Assembly (NCBI GenBank): GCA_025363755.1
Contig: JANYLQ010000047.1
Coordinates: 1-64,000, forward strand
DNA length: 64,000 bases
From: Hyphomicrobiales bacterium
GTDB lineage: Bacteria > Pseudomonadota > Alphaproteobacteria > Rhizobiales > Aestuariivirgaceae
Direction: 5' to 3'
The notes below the pieces were generated by a model. The model searched no databases. It saw only the letters and a program-made list of their open reading frames with translations, and was not told the DNA's origin. Position 1 is the first letter of the stretch. Each line of letters starts with the position of its first letter. Below, piece after piece: positions 14,223 to 23,932 of this stretch. The translations under genes were made by a program, and so were the position numbers.

Positions 14223-14327
14223 TGGTTATGCCAGAGCGGCATGAGTTAGTTCATTCTTAGCATTGGCCACGCTAACGCAGCTCTCTTAGTCTCAAAAAAT
14301 AAGATTGCCGAGGGGAGTTTTTTTGAG

Positions 14328-15338
14328 ATGCATCTTGCGCGGTTTCCACGTGTGCGGCTTGGACATTTGCCTACCCCTTTAGAAGCCATGCCCAACCTCA
14401 CAAAATTGCTGGGCGGGCCAAAACTTTACATCAAGCGCGATGACTGCACCGGGCTATCTTCCGGCGGCAACAAAACCCGCAAACTTGAATTTCTCATGGC
14501 TGACGCGCTGCAAAAAGGTGCCGACACAGTGATCACTCAAGGGGCCATTCAATCCAACCACGCCCGTCAAACAGCCGCGGCAGCAGCCAAACTCGGCATG
14601 AAATGCCGTATCCTCCTTGAGAACCGCACAGGAAGCTCCAGCCTCGATTACTGTGGTTCGGGCAATGTTTTGCTCGATCATATTCATGGCTCGCCAACAC
14701 AGTCTTTCCCAGGTGGCACCGACATGAATGCGGCGATGGAAACTGTCGCCGAAGACGTTCGTTCGCATGGCGGGAAGCCCTATATAATCGTTGGTGGTGG
14801 CTCCAATGCAATCGGCGCGTTGGGCTATGTCAATTGTGCACTCGAATTGGTTGCCCAAGCCAATGATATGAGCCTACACATCAACCATCTTGTGCACGCC
14901 ACAGGCAGCGCTGGAACGCAAGCGGGCCTTGTTGCGGGCCTTGAGGGTCTGCGAAGCCACATTCCAGTATTAGGTATTGGTGTGCGCGCCCCTCGCCCCT
15001 TGCAGGAAGAAAATGTTTATAAACTGGCCTGCGCGACAGCAGATTTAATGGGAATGTCTGGCGCAGTTGCGCGTGAAAGCGTTGTGGCGAATACGGACTA
15101 TGTAGGACCGGGTTATGGCAAACCAACCGATGCTATGATCGAGGCCATTAACATACTGGCCCGTACCGAGGGTATTTTGCTTGACCCGGTTTATTCCGGC
15201 AAAGGCATGGCAGGCCTCATTGATCTCATCCGCAAAGGACATTTCAAGCCGACCGAAAACGTTGTCTTTCTTCACACTGGCGGTAGCGTCGGATTGTTCG
15301 GATATAATGATTTGTTTGATGCAACTAGACCAAACTAA
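14328..15338 (+). CDS. cuyA: PLP-dependent D-cysteine desulfhydrase family enzyme, probable cysteate sulfo-lyase CuyA
   Basis: [49 protein letters not shown]...[18 protein letters not shown]...[18 protein letters not shown]; sits with TauABC-like and YeiH/CuyZ-like genes. Confidence 0.8.
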   Translation: MHLARFPRVRLGHLPTPLEAMPNLTKLLGGPKLYIKRDDCTGLSSGGNKTRKLEFLMADALQKGADTVITQGAIQSNHARQTAAAAAKLGMKCRILLENRTGSSSLDYCGSGNVLLDHIHGSPTQSFPGGTDMNAAMETVAEDVRSHGGKPYIIVGGGSNAIGALGYVNCALELVAQANDMSLHINHLVHATGSAGTQAGLVAGLEGLRSHIPVLGIGVRAPRPLQEENVYKLACATADLMGMSGAVARESVVANTDYVGPGYGKPTDAMIEAINILARTEGILLDPVYSGKGMAGLIDLIRKGHFKPTENVVFLHTGGSVGLFGYNDLFDATRPN

Positions 15339-15418
15339 AATTCAAAAGAGCGATTTAAGATCGCCGATGCAGAATGGGAATTGAAATAACCAAGTCAACC
15401 TAAAAGGGAGTTAGAATT

Positions 15419-16411
15419 ATGATTACAAGACGCAGAGTAATGGCAACCATGGCTGCAATGCTTTTGGCTGGCGCCACAGCAACCGCTGCTATGGCAGAAA
15501 AAATAATAATCGGAACCTTTGGCACACCCACTCCCATGCAAGCAGCAATTGCTGCAGGAGATGTAGACAAGGCCACTGGCATGGAAATCGAATGGCGCAA
15601 ATTTGCCTCAGGCGCAGAAGTCATTGCAGCAATGGCCTCGGGTGATCTCAAGATTTCAGAAATCGGCTCTTCGCCATTAGCGATCGGTGCTTCACAAGGC
15701 GTGGACTATCAGCTGTTCGGCATATCAGATGTCATTGGTGCAGCAGAAGCATTGATCGCTCGTGATGGTGCAGGCATCACCAAAGTTGAGGAACTCAAAG
15801 GAAAAAAAGTAGCAGTTCCACTGGGTTCTACTGCTCATTATTCGCTCATGGGTGCCATTAAGAACGCTGGACTAACACCAGGTGACGTTGAAGTCATTGG
15901 CATGAAGCCAGATCAGATTACCGCTGCCTGGGATCAAGGCCAAATCGATGCTACATTCATCTGGGAACCTGCCAGAGGCAAGGCCATGAAAACCGGCAAG
16001 ATGATCATCGCCGCCAATCAAGTTGCCGGTGCGCCAACATTTGATGGTTGGGTTGTGAACACTGAGTTTGCTAAGTCAAATCCAGAATTCATGACGAAGT
16101 TCTTGAAAGCGATTGAAGCAGCCAACGCTGCTTATAATTCAAATCCCGACGCTTGGACTGCTGACTCACCACAAGTCAAAGCAATCGCCGAACGCACAGG
16201 TTCGCCTGCCGCGGAAGTGCCGGCCGCACTGAAAGATTACAAGTTCCCATCGCTGGCAACCATGGCTTCGGCAGAATGGTTAGGCGGTGGAAATCAAGCC
16301 AATATGCTCGCAACGGCCAAGTTCCTTTTAGAGAACAAGCGTGTTGATGCAGTTCTTGATGACTATTCCAAATATGTAAATGCCAGCTATCTTGCTGCGG
16401 CGATGAAGTAA
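15419..16411 (+). CDS. Taurine/sulfonate-type ABC transporter substrate-binding protein (TauA-like)
   Basis: IIIGTFGTPTPMQAAIAAGDVDKATGMEIEWRKFASGAEVIAAMASGDLKISEIGSSPLAIGASQGVDYQLF, TauA-type. Confidence 0.87.
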   Translation: MITRRRVMATMAAMLLAGATATAAMAEKIIIGTFGTPTPMQAAIAAGDVDKATGMEIEWRKFASGAEVIAAMASGDLKISEIGSSPLAIGASQGVDYQLFGISDVIGAAEALIARDGAGITKVEELKGKKVAVPLGSTAHYSLMGAIKNAGLTPGDVEVIGMKPDQITAAWDQGQIDATFIWEPARGKAMKTGKMIIAANQVAGAPTFDGWVVNTEFAKSNPEFMTKFLKAIEAANAAYNSNPDAWTADSPQVKAIAERTGSPAAEVPAALKDYKFPSLATMASAEWLGGGNQANMLATAKFLLENKRVDAVLDDYSKYVNASYLAAAMK

Positions 16412-16444
16412 TACATCCAGTCAGTTTGATGCATCCGTAAACTG

Positions 16445-16470
16445 CCACTCCGCCATTTTCGGTGGAGTGG
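16445..16470 (+). promoter_or_regulatory. Intercistronic hairpin between TauA-like and TauB-like genes
   Basis: CCACTCCGCC-ATTTTC-GGTGGAGTGG: 10-bp stem (one G-T pair) with 6-nt loop. Confidence 0.6.
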
Positions 16471-16496
16471 AACTTTACATTTTGAGAGGGCACCGC

Positions 16497-17300
16497 ATGG
16501 GAAGTCTTCATGTTGATCATGTCACAGTAGAGTTTCCGCTTGGCCCTAATACGCCACCTGTCAAAGCGTTGTCGAATGTCGATCTTGAAATTCAGTCCGG
16601 TGAATTTGTAGTTGCATTGGGTGCTTCAGGTTGCGGAAAATCAACACTTCTCAATTTGCTTGCTGGTTTTCTTTCACCTTCAGTTGGGCAAATCAATCTG
16701 AACGGAAGCATTGTTGTGGGGCCTGGTGCAGACCGGGCTGTTGTGTTTCAAAAACACGCGTTGCTCCCTTGGCTAAATGTAATTGATAATGTCGCTTTCG
16801 GTTTGAAACTTCGCGGCATTGCTAAAGCAGAGCGCCATGAGATAGCCCGCAAACATCTCAAGCAATTGGGATTGGAAGCTTTCGAGACTCACCCCGTATA
16901 CCAGCTTTCAGGTGGTATGCAGCAGCGCGTGGGTATCGCCCGTGCCTTGGCCAGCGACCCAGAAATTCTATTGATGGACGAGCCTCTGGGAGCGCTTGAC
17001 GCGTTAACCCGAGAAAAGGCACAAGAGCTCATCATCCGTATCTGGAAAGAAACATCAAAAATGGTGTTTTTTATAACACACAGCGTGGAAGAAGCATTGT
17101 TTATGGGCACGCGATTAATCGTCATGTCGCCCCGCCCTGGCAGGATTACCCACACATTTGATCTTGATTTCAGCAAAAAATTTCTGGCAGGTGCTGATGC
17201 ACGTACAGTGAAAGCATCTCCAGAATTTATAAAAATGCGCGAACAGATTTTAAAAATAATTTTTGGTGATGAAGAAGCAATAGGGAGTGATCATGTCTAA
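16497..17300 (+). CDS. Taurine/sulfonate-type ABC transporter ATP-binding protein (TauB-like)
   Basis: GASGCGKSTLLNLLAGF, LSGGMQQRVGIARALASDPEILLMDEPLGALD; ATG at 16497 preferred over the listed 16467 start. Confidence 0.9.
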   Translation: MGSLHVDHVTVEFPLGPNTPPVKALSNVDLEIQSGEFVVALGASGCGKSTLLNLLAGFLSPSVGQINLNGSIVVGPGADRAVVFQKHALLPWLNVIDNVAFGLKLRGIAKAERHEIARKHLKQLGLEAFETHPVYQLSGGMQQRVGIARALASDPEILLMDEPLGALDALTREKAQELIIRIWKETSKMVFFITHSVEEALFMGTRLIVMSPRPGRITHTFDLDFSKKFLAGADARTVKASPEFIKMREQILKIIFGDEEAIGSDHV

Positions 17301-18153
17301 AGACAAGAAGCCAACATCATCGTCATTTTTTAGTTCGCTCTTCAAGATCAAGCCAACCAAACCCGGTGAAGTCTATGGCGTTCCCGGCCAAGGCGACAGC
17401 TTGTTAATCAGTTCTATTTCAGCGCTTTGTCTCATTGGCTTTTGGTCATTGGCAACTTGGGCAGGGTGGATCAAGCCTCTGTTTCTGCCTTCTCCTCTGG
17501 CAATTTTCAATAAGTTCGTTCAGGTGGCGACTGAAGGTTTTGCTGATAAGTCACTGTTTGAGCATACAAAGATAAGCGTACTACGTGTCTTTGGTGCGTT
17601 GCTTTTAGCTTGCGCCACGGCAATTCCGGTGGGGCTAGCCATGGGCATGAGCCGCGTCATGCGCGGAATATTTGATCCGCCAATTGAGTTCTATCGCCCA
17701 GTGCCACCTTTGGCCTATTTGCCACTGATGATCGTGTGGTTTGGCATCGGCGAATTGGCCAAGGTCTTGCTGATTTTTCTTTCAATTTTTGCTCCCGTTG
17801 CCATTGGTACGCGCTCTGGCGTCAGATCTGCTGCCATCGAACAAGTGCACGCCGCCTATTCATTAGGTGCCACACCATGGCAGGTTCTAACGCAAGTCAT
17901 TTTGCCTGCTGCACTTCCTGAAATCATTACGGCTGTGCGCATAGGCATGGGCGTGGGTTGGACAACGCTTGTTGCAGCTGAAATGGTGGCAGCCACCAGT
18001 GGCATCGGCTTTATGGTCTTGTCAGCTTCGCAATTCCTACAGACTTCGACGGTTATCATGGGCATTTTTATCATCGCCGCAATTGCCTATGCCTTCGACA
18101 TGCTTATGCGCTTCCTCGAACGAAAACTCGTTCCTTGGAAAGGCCGCGCCTGA
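17293..18153 (+). CDS. Taurine/sulfonate-type ABC transporter permease (TauC-like)
   Basis: FYRPVPPLAYLPLMIVWFGIGELAKVLLIFLSIFAPVAIGTRSGVRS...GATPWQVLTQVILPAALPEIITAVRIGMGVGWTTLVAAEMV. Confidence 0.92.
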   Translation: MSKDKKPTSSSFFSSLFKIKPTKPGEVYGVPGQGDSLLISSISALCLIGFWSLATWAGWIKPLFLPSPLAIFNKFVQVATEGFADKSLFEHTKISVLRVFGALLLACATAIPVGLAMGMSRVMRGIFDPPIEFYRPVPPLAYLPLMIVWFGIGELAKVLLIFLSIFAPVAIGTRSGVRSAAIEQVHAAYSLGATPWQVLTQVILPAALPEIITAVRIGMGVGWTTLVAAEMVAATSGIGFMVLSASQFLQTSTVIMGIFIIAAIAYAFDMLMRFLERKLVPWKGRA

Positions 18154-18157
18154 TTTA

Positions 18158-19153
18158 ATGTTGAGCAATATATATCGGCAATCGCTAATCGCCTATCCTG
18201 GCATTTTAGCCAGTATTAGCGTTGCAGTCGTCGCAGTGTTTCTGAATGAGCACTATGGCGCACCAGCCATGCTGTTTGCCCTACTTCTCGGTCTGAGTTT
18301 CAAATTCCTTTCGGAAGAAGGTCCTTGTGTATCAGGCATTACACTGTCTTCAACCACAATACTCCGCTTTGGAGTGGCACTTCTTGGCTTCAGAATTACT
18401 GGCGCGCAGATTGTTGCTCTTGGACCATCAGCTATATTATTCGTGATTGCCTGTGTGACGATCATTCTTATGCTGGGTTTAATGCTCGCTCGGTTTTTCG
18501 ATCTCGACTGGCGTTTGGGACTGATCACGGGCGGCGCTGTTGGCATTTGTGGCGCTGCTGCCGCTATGACTATTTCGGCTTTGCTCCCTAAAAACGAAGA
18601 AACCACACGCTGGACCCTGTTTACCGTTGTTGGTGTAACCTCTCTCAGCACTTTAGCCATGATCATCTATCCGATCCTGACCAAATTCTTAAGCCTCAAC
18701 CCACAAGAAACCGGATTTTTCCTTGGCGCCACTATTCACGATGTGGCTCAGGTGATGGGTGCCGGCTATGCTGTTTCGGATATTGTAGGAAATACCGCCG
18801 CCTTAACAAAAATGATGCGGGTCGCAATGTTAGCGCCCGCATCGTTTGCAATAGCACTTGCGTTAACACGGCACGCGGGCGCAGCGGTCAGCTTGAAAAA
18901 ATCACTGCCATGGTTTGTTGTGCTATTTGCAATCTTTGCCGCGTTCAATAGCTTTGGGTTTGTTTCAATTCAGTTAGGTGAATTCCTATCCGCTGCTTCG
19001 CGTTGGTGCCTGATCATTGGAGTTGCGGCCATGGGTATGCGCACCAGTTTCAAAGAAGTCCTCAGCATAGGGCCGAGGGCAATAGCTTTGCTTTGCATAG
19101 AGACGGTGGTGTTGGGTTTGATTGTTTTGCTTTGCATTCAGTTCTCGCGCTGA
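18158..19153 (+). CDS. cuyZ: YeiH family (PF03601-type) putative sulfate/sulfite exporter, CuyZ/SuyZ/TauZ-like
   Basis: 331 aa from ATG at 18158; TILRFGVALLGFRITGAQI, GGAVGICGAAAAMTISALL, GFFLGATIHDVAQVMGAGY; end of the CuyA operon. Confidence 0.8.
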   Translation: MLSNIYRQSLIAYPGILASISVAVVAVFLNEHYGAPAMLFALLLGLSFKFLSEEGPCVSGITLSSTTILRFGVALLGFRITGAQIVALGPSAILFVIACVTIILMLGLMLARFFDLDWRLGLITGGAVGICGAAAAMTISALLPKNEETTRWTLFTVVGVTSLSTLAMIIYPILTKFLSLNPQETGFFLGATIHDVAQVMGAGYAVSDIVGNTAALTKMMRVAMLAPASFAIALALTRHAGAAVSLKKSLPWFVVLFAIFAAFNSFGFVSIQLGEFLSAASRWCLIIGVAAMGMRTSFKEVLSIGPRAIALLCIETVVLGLIVLLCIQFSR

Positions 19154-20011
19154 AATTGCATAAAGAAAAATGGTTTTGAGTTGGGGAAATATATCACCCC
19201 AAAATACAATGTTTTTTATCCGAAGCGCTGTCTCGTGCTGCACACATCGCGCGAACGGCTGGACTAAAGCGCCGAAACTGTGATCGATCAATTGCTTCCG
19301 CTGATCTCGCTGTTTTTAAAGAGCAGATGATTCCCCTTCTGCCACCATCTTCCGAGCCGCTGCACAGCGTTCGCTTGCAATTGACAGCGTCATCCATCAT
19401 CGCCATAACGACCGATAGTAAGCGTTTCCCCGCGACCATTGAGACGGTAGGCATAACAAAACGTAGCCTGACCTGTGTTCGTAACAAAGGCATACATACT
19501 GTCGCGATCCGCGATCTTGTAGGACTTGTACTTTAACTTCAATTTTTAAAATGCCGAATCTGTTAGCATCGGCAGCGATTTATCGACCGAAAAATTTACA
19601 ATTCGCGACTCAAATTTACCATCAAAAAATCTCGCCTGCGGTGATAAAAGCGAATAGGTTTAACAAGATAAATCTACTATCAACATGGTAATCTGGCATT
19701 CAAATAGGTTGTAACTGAACTCAAACGCCATTTAATTACTGCCACTCAATCATCAATCGGACGTCTTCCGCGTTGAAACTCAACAGGTTTTTTTGGGTCT
19801 GCTTTACCAATACCGTCAACTATACGGTCAGAAGTCGCCACTTAGAATTCCGGAAAAGTCCGTAGGCCTGCGCAACAACACGCTCATGGCGATGGCCTAT
19901 CGAAGGACAGTTTCACATTTTGCTGCAACGCATAATGTTTAATCGTGAGTTTTGAATAGTCAAAAAAATGTAGTGAGTGCAGGAGCCTTATCCTGCACCC
20001 AGTTCAAACGA

Positions 20012-21115
20012 TTAGGTGAGAGAACCGACAATGCCTTCCAGCAGATAATCCGTACCCCAAAGCGAACCATCATAAAGACCTAAAGTGCCGGGTATGACAA
20101 CTTTGCCTTTGTTGTCTTTCAGCGGCCCCACAAAAATCGGCGATCCCTTCTTGAGTTCGGCAATAGCACCGGTTGCGGCATTGCGGGCTTCTTCACTTGC
20201 TCCTGCCCCAAATGGCGAAGACAGAACCATGTTACGATCATAGCCACCTTCATTGACATTGGGGATTTTCTCGCCCTTGGCGATCAGGCCGGCATATTCT
20301 TTGTATACAGTGCCCCAATTCAATTCAGCACCCGTGATGAAACCTTTTGGTGCCAGAGGTGACTGATCAGCGTTATGGCCACAAGTCTTGATGCCGCGTG
20401 CCTCAGCAGCCTCAATAATCACCTTAGGACTATCCACATGGCACGCCATCACATCGCAACCAGCGTCAATCAACGCGTTTGTCGCTTCGGCCTCGCGCAC
20501 TGGCAGCGACCATTCGCCTGTAATAACCAACCGTACCTCTGCCTTTGGGTTGACCTTCCTCACACCAACCATGAATGCATTGATGTTGCGCAACACCAGT
20601 GCAATAGGCTTGGCCGCGATAAAGCCGATCTTGTTGGACTTTGTTGATAGTCCTGCAGCAACGCCGTTCACATAGTGGCCTTGATCCAGATAACAGAAAT
20701 ATCCGCCAAGGTTCATCGGGTGCTTGTCCTTGTTCCAAAGGCCTGTCGGGTGACGAAACTCGACATCGGGATATTTTTTGGCAGCAGCAATCATGAAGGG
20801 ATCAAAATAACCAAACGATGTTGGAAACAGAAGTTTTGCACCATCAAGATTGATCATCGACTCCATTGATTTTTCAACAGCCACAGTTTCTGGCACGTTC
20901 TCTTCTTCAATCAGTTTGATGCCCGACATTTCCCGCAAGGCCTTAGCACCAACGGCATGGGCCTGATTCCAACCAAAATCATCTTTCGGGCCAACATAGA
21001 TCATTCCAATTGTCATGTCGGCGGCTTGTGCCGATTTTACCCCGGTCAGCAAAGCAGCGCCTGCGGCCACGGAAGTTCCAAGCAATTGCCTTCTATTCAT
21101 TTTTATCGACGTCAT
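20012..21115 (-). CDS. BMP family (PnrA/Med-like) ABC transporter substrate-binding protein
   Basis: MTIGMIYVGPKDDFGWNQAHAVGAKAL...KIGFIAAKPIALVLRNINAFMVGVRKVNP; Tat-like N-terminus MNRRQLLGTSVAAGAALL. Confidence 0.9.
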   Translation of the reverse strand: MTSIKMNRRQLLGTSVAAGAALLTGVKSAQAADMTIGMIYVGPKDDFGWNQAHAVGAKALREMSGIKLIEEENVPETVAVEKSMESMINLDGAKLLFPTSFGYFDPFMIAAAKKYPDVEFRHPTGLWNKDKHPMNLGGYFCYLDQGHYVNGVAAGLSTKSNKIGFIAAKPIALVLRNINAFMVGVRKVNPKAEVRLVITGEWSLPVREAEATNALIDAGCDVMACHVDSPKVIIEAAEARGIKTCGHNADQSPLAPKGFITGAELNWGTVYKEYAGLIAKGEKIPNVNEGGYDRNMVLSSPFGAGASEEARNAATGAIAELKKGSPIFVGPLKDNKGKVVIPGTLGLYDGSLWGTDYLLEGIVGSLT

Positions 21116-21150
21116 GTTCAGTCTCCTGTTTGTTTGTTTTAAATTTTTGC

Positions 21151-21834
21151 CTAAGGTTCCCATTCAGTCGCCATGTTTTTGTTTTTAAGTTTTGTTATCC
21201 AGTCTTCCAGCGAGATAGTTGGAAGCGTGAATTGGTCTTTAGTGCTTGCATAGTCATGGCCGCCCAAGCGGCCCACGGCCTGCATGCGGGCCTGGTCAAC
21301 GTGTTTGTTCGTGGGATCGACGCTGTCTGAACGAATAAACGCGCCCACGACCTCACCAAGTATAATCTCTCTCGATTTACCCACTGCCAATGTCAGATAA
21401 CGTTTGCATTCCAGTGATGCGGGCGATTGCAGAATGCGCGGACATCCCACATGAACGCCAGGTACAGCAGTCAAGCCCGCCATTTCAAGTTCGTCCACGT
21501 CTGGCGGAAATGGCACTGCGCAGATATTCATGGCCTCAACCATGGCGTCATCAACAATATTGACGGTGAATTGTTCAGTCACACGGATGTTGCGGCCTGT
21601 GTCCTTGAAATCAACATTAGCCTTGTTCTCCACGCCGATGGCCACGATTGCCGGATCGCCTGACAAAGCATTGAAGAAGCTAAACGGTGCAGCATTGACG
21701 ATCCCATTCTCGTCAACTGTAGTTACAAGTGCGATGGGGCGCGGAATAACAGTGCCAATGATCAGCTTATATTTGTCGCGGCCCGACAGGTGTGCAAAAT
21801 CAAAATGAGTGTGGCCCACATCAGCAGAACTCAT
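21151..21834 (-). CDS. Flavin reductase family protein (flavoredoxin-like)
   Basis: YKLIIGTVIPRPIALVTTVDENGIVNAAPFSFFNALSGDPAIVAIGV...FTVNIVDDAM. Confidence 0.88.
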   Translation of the reverse strand: MSSADVGHTHFDFAHLSGRDKYKLIIGTVIPRPIALVTTVDENGIVNAAPFSFFNALSGDPAIVAIGVENKANVDFKDTGRNIRVTEQFTVNIVDDAMVEAMNICAVPFPPDVDELEMAGLTAVPGVHVGCPRILQSPASLECKRYLTLAVGKSREIILGEVVGAFIRSDSVDPTNKHVDQARMQAVGRLGGHDYASTKDQFTLPTISLEDWITKLKNKNMATEWEP

Positions 21835-22586
21835 GTTCCAGACCCTACTATGCGCAAACCACCCTTCGAATTTTTTGTCGTTTTGGAACCGCCCTCTTCC
21901 ACGTTGGTATATAGTTCAAGCTTTTTCGCCAATGTGGGCTGTTCTGACTGGACAGAACTTATGAGTGCCCGGTTCTCCACTTCACCGATGTGATGGTCCA
22001 TCAGCCTACTTGCAGCAGCAACATCCCCGGCCTCGAGGGCATGAATAATCTCCGTATGTTCCAGCACACCACATTCTGCAGAATGTGGCCTGCCGAATAC
22101 CGCAAGTACCAGAGAGCAACGCGTGACGATTTCCGAAACATAGCGAAACAAAATTGCGTTGCCGCTGAGTTCAGCAAGCAGAATGTGAAACTCGCCCGCC
22201 AGTCGAATTGATTTGGTTTGCTCGCCCTCGCCTGCCGCTGCCACTTCCTTGGTTAAATGGTTGGCAAGTACCGACTTGAATTGCGGGTTCCAACGACCGG
22301 CTACAAGACGTATGACTTCTCTCTCGAGTGCGCGCCGCACTTGAAAGGTCGCAACGGCATCATCAAGACTCGGAGTAACGACTGTTGCTGGCCGCTTGCC
22401 ACCAATTTTGATTAGTCCATCACTGCTCAATTTACCAAAAACTTGGCGCACCAAAGTACGACTCATGGAGAACAAGGCACCTACCTCATCTTCAGGCAAC
22501 TTCTCTCCGGGTTTCAACGCCTGGTCGATAATCGCACGCTTCAACGCGACATAGGCTTGATCGGCACGATTGGGAGATTTTGCCAT
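21831..22586 (-). CDS. GntR-family (FCD-type) transcriptional regulator
   Basis: AYVALKRAIIDQALKPGEKLPEDEVGALFSMSRTLVRQVFGKLSSDGLI...EHTEIIHALEAGDVAAASRLMDHHIGEVE. Confidence 0.93.
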   Translation of the reverse strand: MAKSPNRADQAYVALKRAIIDQALKPGEKLPEDEVGALFSMSRTLVRQVFGKLSSDGLIKIGGKRPATVVTPSLDDAVATFQVRRALEREVIRLVAGRWNPQFKSVLANHLTKEVAAAGEGEQTKSIRLAGEFHILLAELSGNAILFRYVSEIVTRCSLVLAVFGRPHSAECGVLEHTEIIHALEAGDVAAASRLMDHHIGEVENRALISSVQSEQPTLAKKLELYTNVEEGGSKTTKNSKGGLRIVGSGT

Positions 22587-22619
22587 GGACTCCTCTTAAA
22601 CTTTAGTTTGATAACTATC

Positions 22620-22627
22620 GTATACAT
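22620..22627. promoter_or_regulatory. Candidate GntR operator, site 1 (GTATACAT)
   Basis: GTATACAT in the divergent intergenic region, upstream of the GntR start. Confidence 0.4.
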
Positions 22628-22784
22628 CAACGTGTAACGCAAGTATTCATTATGCCCATTTTTTATACAGTAACGCCTATTATTTAAACGCATTCTGCCT
22701 TCTAAAAAGCACGTTTTCTCTTTTAATATAGGCTAAAATAGGGATAGAGTGCGAAATAGACGTCACGAATAAATCCGCGAATTC

Positions 22785-22792
22785 ATGTATAC
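22785..22792. promoter_or_regulatory. Candidate GntR operator, site 2 (ATGTATAC)
   Basis: Exact reverse complement of site 1, just upstream of the ribosome-binding region of the 22807 ORF. Confidence 0.4.
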
Positions 22793-22806
22793 AAAGGACT
22801 TTCTCA

Positions 22807-22989
22807 ATGGTGCACCAAGGAGACCAAACCCTCGATAAGCAGTCTGTATCTATTGAACTGCGCTTGAACTCACAGCAGCGGGAATTGCTGCAGCGCGCCG
22901 CTGTAACAGAAGCACTGCCGACTATCGAAGCCTTGGTGCGACTGGCCATTTCTGAAACCGCCGCCGCAGCGGAGAAATCGAATGTCTGA
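22807..22989 (+). CDS. Small (60 aa) protein resembling the C-terminal extension of the adjacent DUF1989 protein
   Basis: Preceded by AAGGA; overlaps next CDS by 8 nt; VSIELRLNSQQRELLQRAA resembles ITIELSPEEYAVFERSA of the 22982-23932 product. Confidence 0.6.
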   Translation: MVHQGDQTLDKQSVSIELRLNSQQRELLQRAAVTEALPTIEALVRLAISETAAAAEKSNV

Positions 22990-23932
22990 TCGAAAAGCAG
23001 TTTTTGAATGGATCATGCAGCCGGGCACAGGCAAGGCACTGGAGTTACGCAAAGGCCAAATTTTGCGCGTCGAGCAAATTGAAGGCGCACAATGTGTCGA
23101 CTTCAACTGTTTCAATTTGCACGACTACAAAGAATTCATGCATTGTGGCCGCACACGAACAGTCCACGGTTTCAACCCTAGCAAGGGCACATTTCTCTGG
23201 TCTGCGCCGCCGCGCGAGCAGGCGATGATGTATATTCTTGAAGATACCTATGGCCGGAACGACGTGTTGTTCCCGCGCTGCAGCGCTTATCTGTATGAGA
23301 GCGCCTATGGCTTTCACCAGCACACAAATTGTCATGATATCCAAACAGAGGCTCAGCGCGAATACGGATTAACCCCCGATGATGTGCACGACAGTTTCAA
23401 CATGTTCATGTGCACAGAAGTAACGCTTGATGGTCGGGCCAGCATCACACGACAAGTGTCAAAAAAGGGAGACTACATAGAGTTGTTGGCGCTGATGGAC
23501 GTTCTTGCCGTGCCCAATGTGTGCGGCGCAGACGTTATGCGCACCAGCAATTTTGGGCTGAAGCCAATAAAACTAGAAATTTTCGAAGCGAGCGAAAAAG
23601 AACTTGCATCCGTTCCTAAGTTGCCCGTGTTAAAAAGCCAGCGCACCCCAGCGGATTTCAGGAACGCTCAGATTAAGTCAACCCGAGCCTTGGTGGCGGA
23701 CCGCAGCTATAGCGCCAGCTTTCAGAATACACCGCTTGTTGAAGAGGCGATTACCATTGAACTTTCGCCAGAGGAATACGCCGTGTTTGAACGCAGTGCG
23801 CGCGCTGATATTTATGGCGACGACATGCCGTCCGCGTTGCGTGACTTCGTTTTCACCTGGTGGGAAAATAAATACCTGAGGGCTGCAAGCGGTGCCCCCC
23901 GAATAGAGACAGTTGGCGTAGATCAGAAATGA
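22982..23932 (+). CDS. DUF1989 (urea carboxylase-associated) family protein with C-terminal extension
   Basis: ELRKGQILRVEQIEGAQCVDFNCFNLHDYKEFM...KKGDYIELLALMDVLAVPNVCG...; about 110 extra residues at the C-terminus. Confidence 0.82.
   Translation: MSDRKAVFEWIMQPGTGKALELRKGQILRVEQIEGAQCVDFNCFNLHDYKEFMHCGRTRTVHGFNPSKGTFLWSAPPREQAMMYILEDTYGRNDVLFPRCSAYLYESAYGFHQHTNCHDIQTEAQREYGLTPDDVHDSFNMFMCTEVTLDGRASITRQVSKKGDYIELLALMDVLAVPNVCGADVMRTSNFGLKPIKLEIFEASEKELASVPKLPVLKSQRTPADFRNAQIKSTRALVADRSYSASFQNTPLVEEAITIELSPEEYAVFERSARADIYGDDMPSALRDFVFTWWENKYLRAASGAPRIETVGVDQK

Noticed and set aside
14228-14242. Short inverted repeat ATGCC-AGAGC-GGCAT downstream of the DegT gene
   Set aside because: Only a 5-bp stem with no T-run; too weak to call a terminator
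19194-19536. Overlapping ORFs 19194..19493 (-) and 19327..19536 (+)
   Set aside because: Neither has a recognisable family or good start context; could be decayed sequence, but not supportable as CDS
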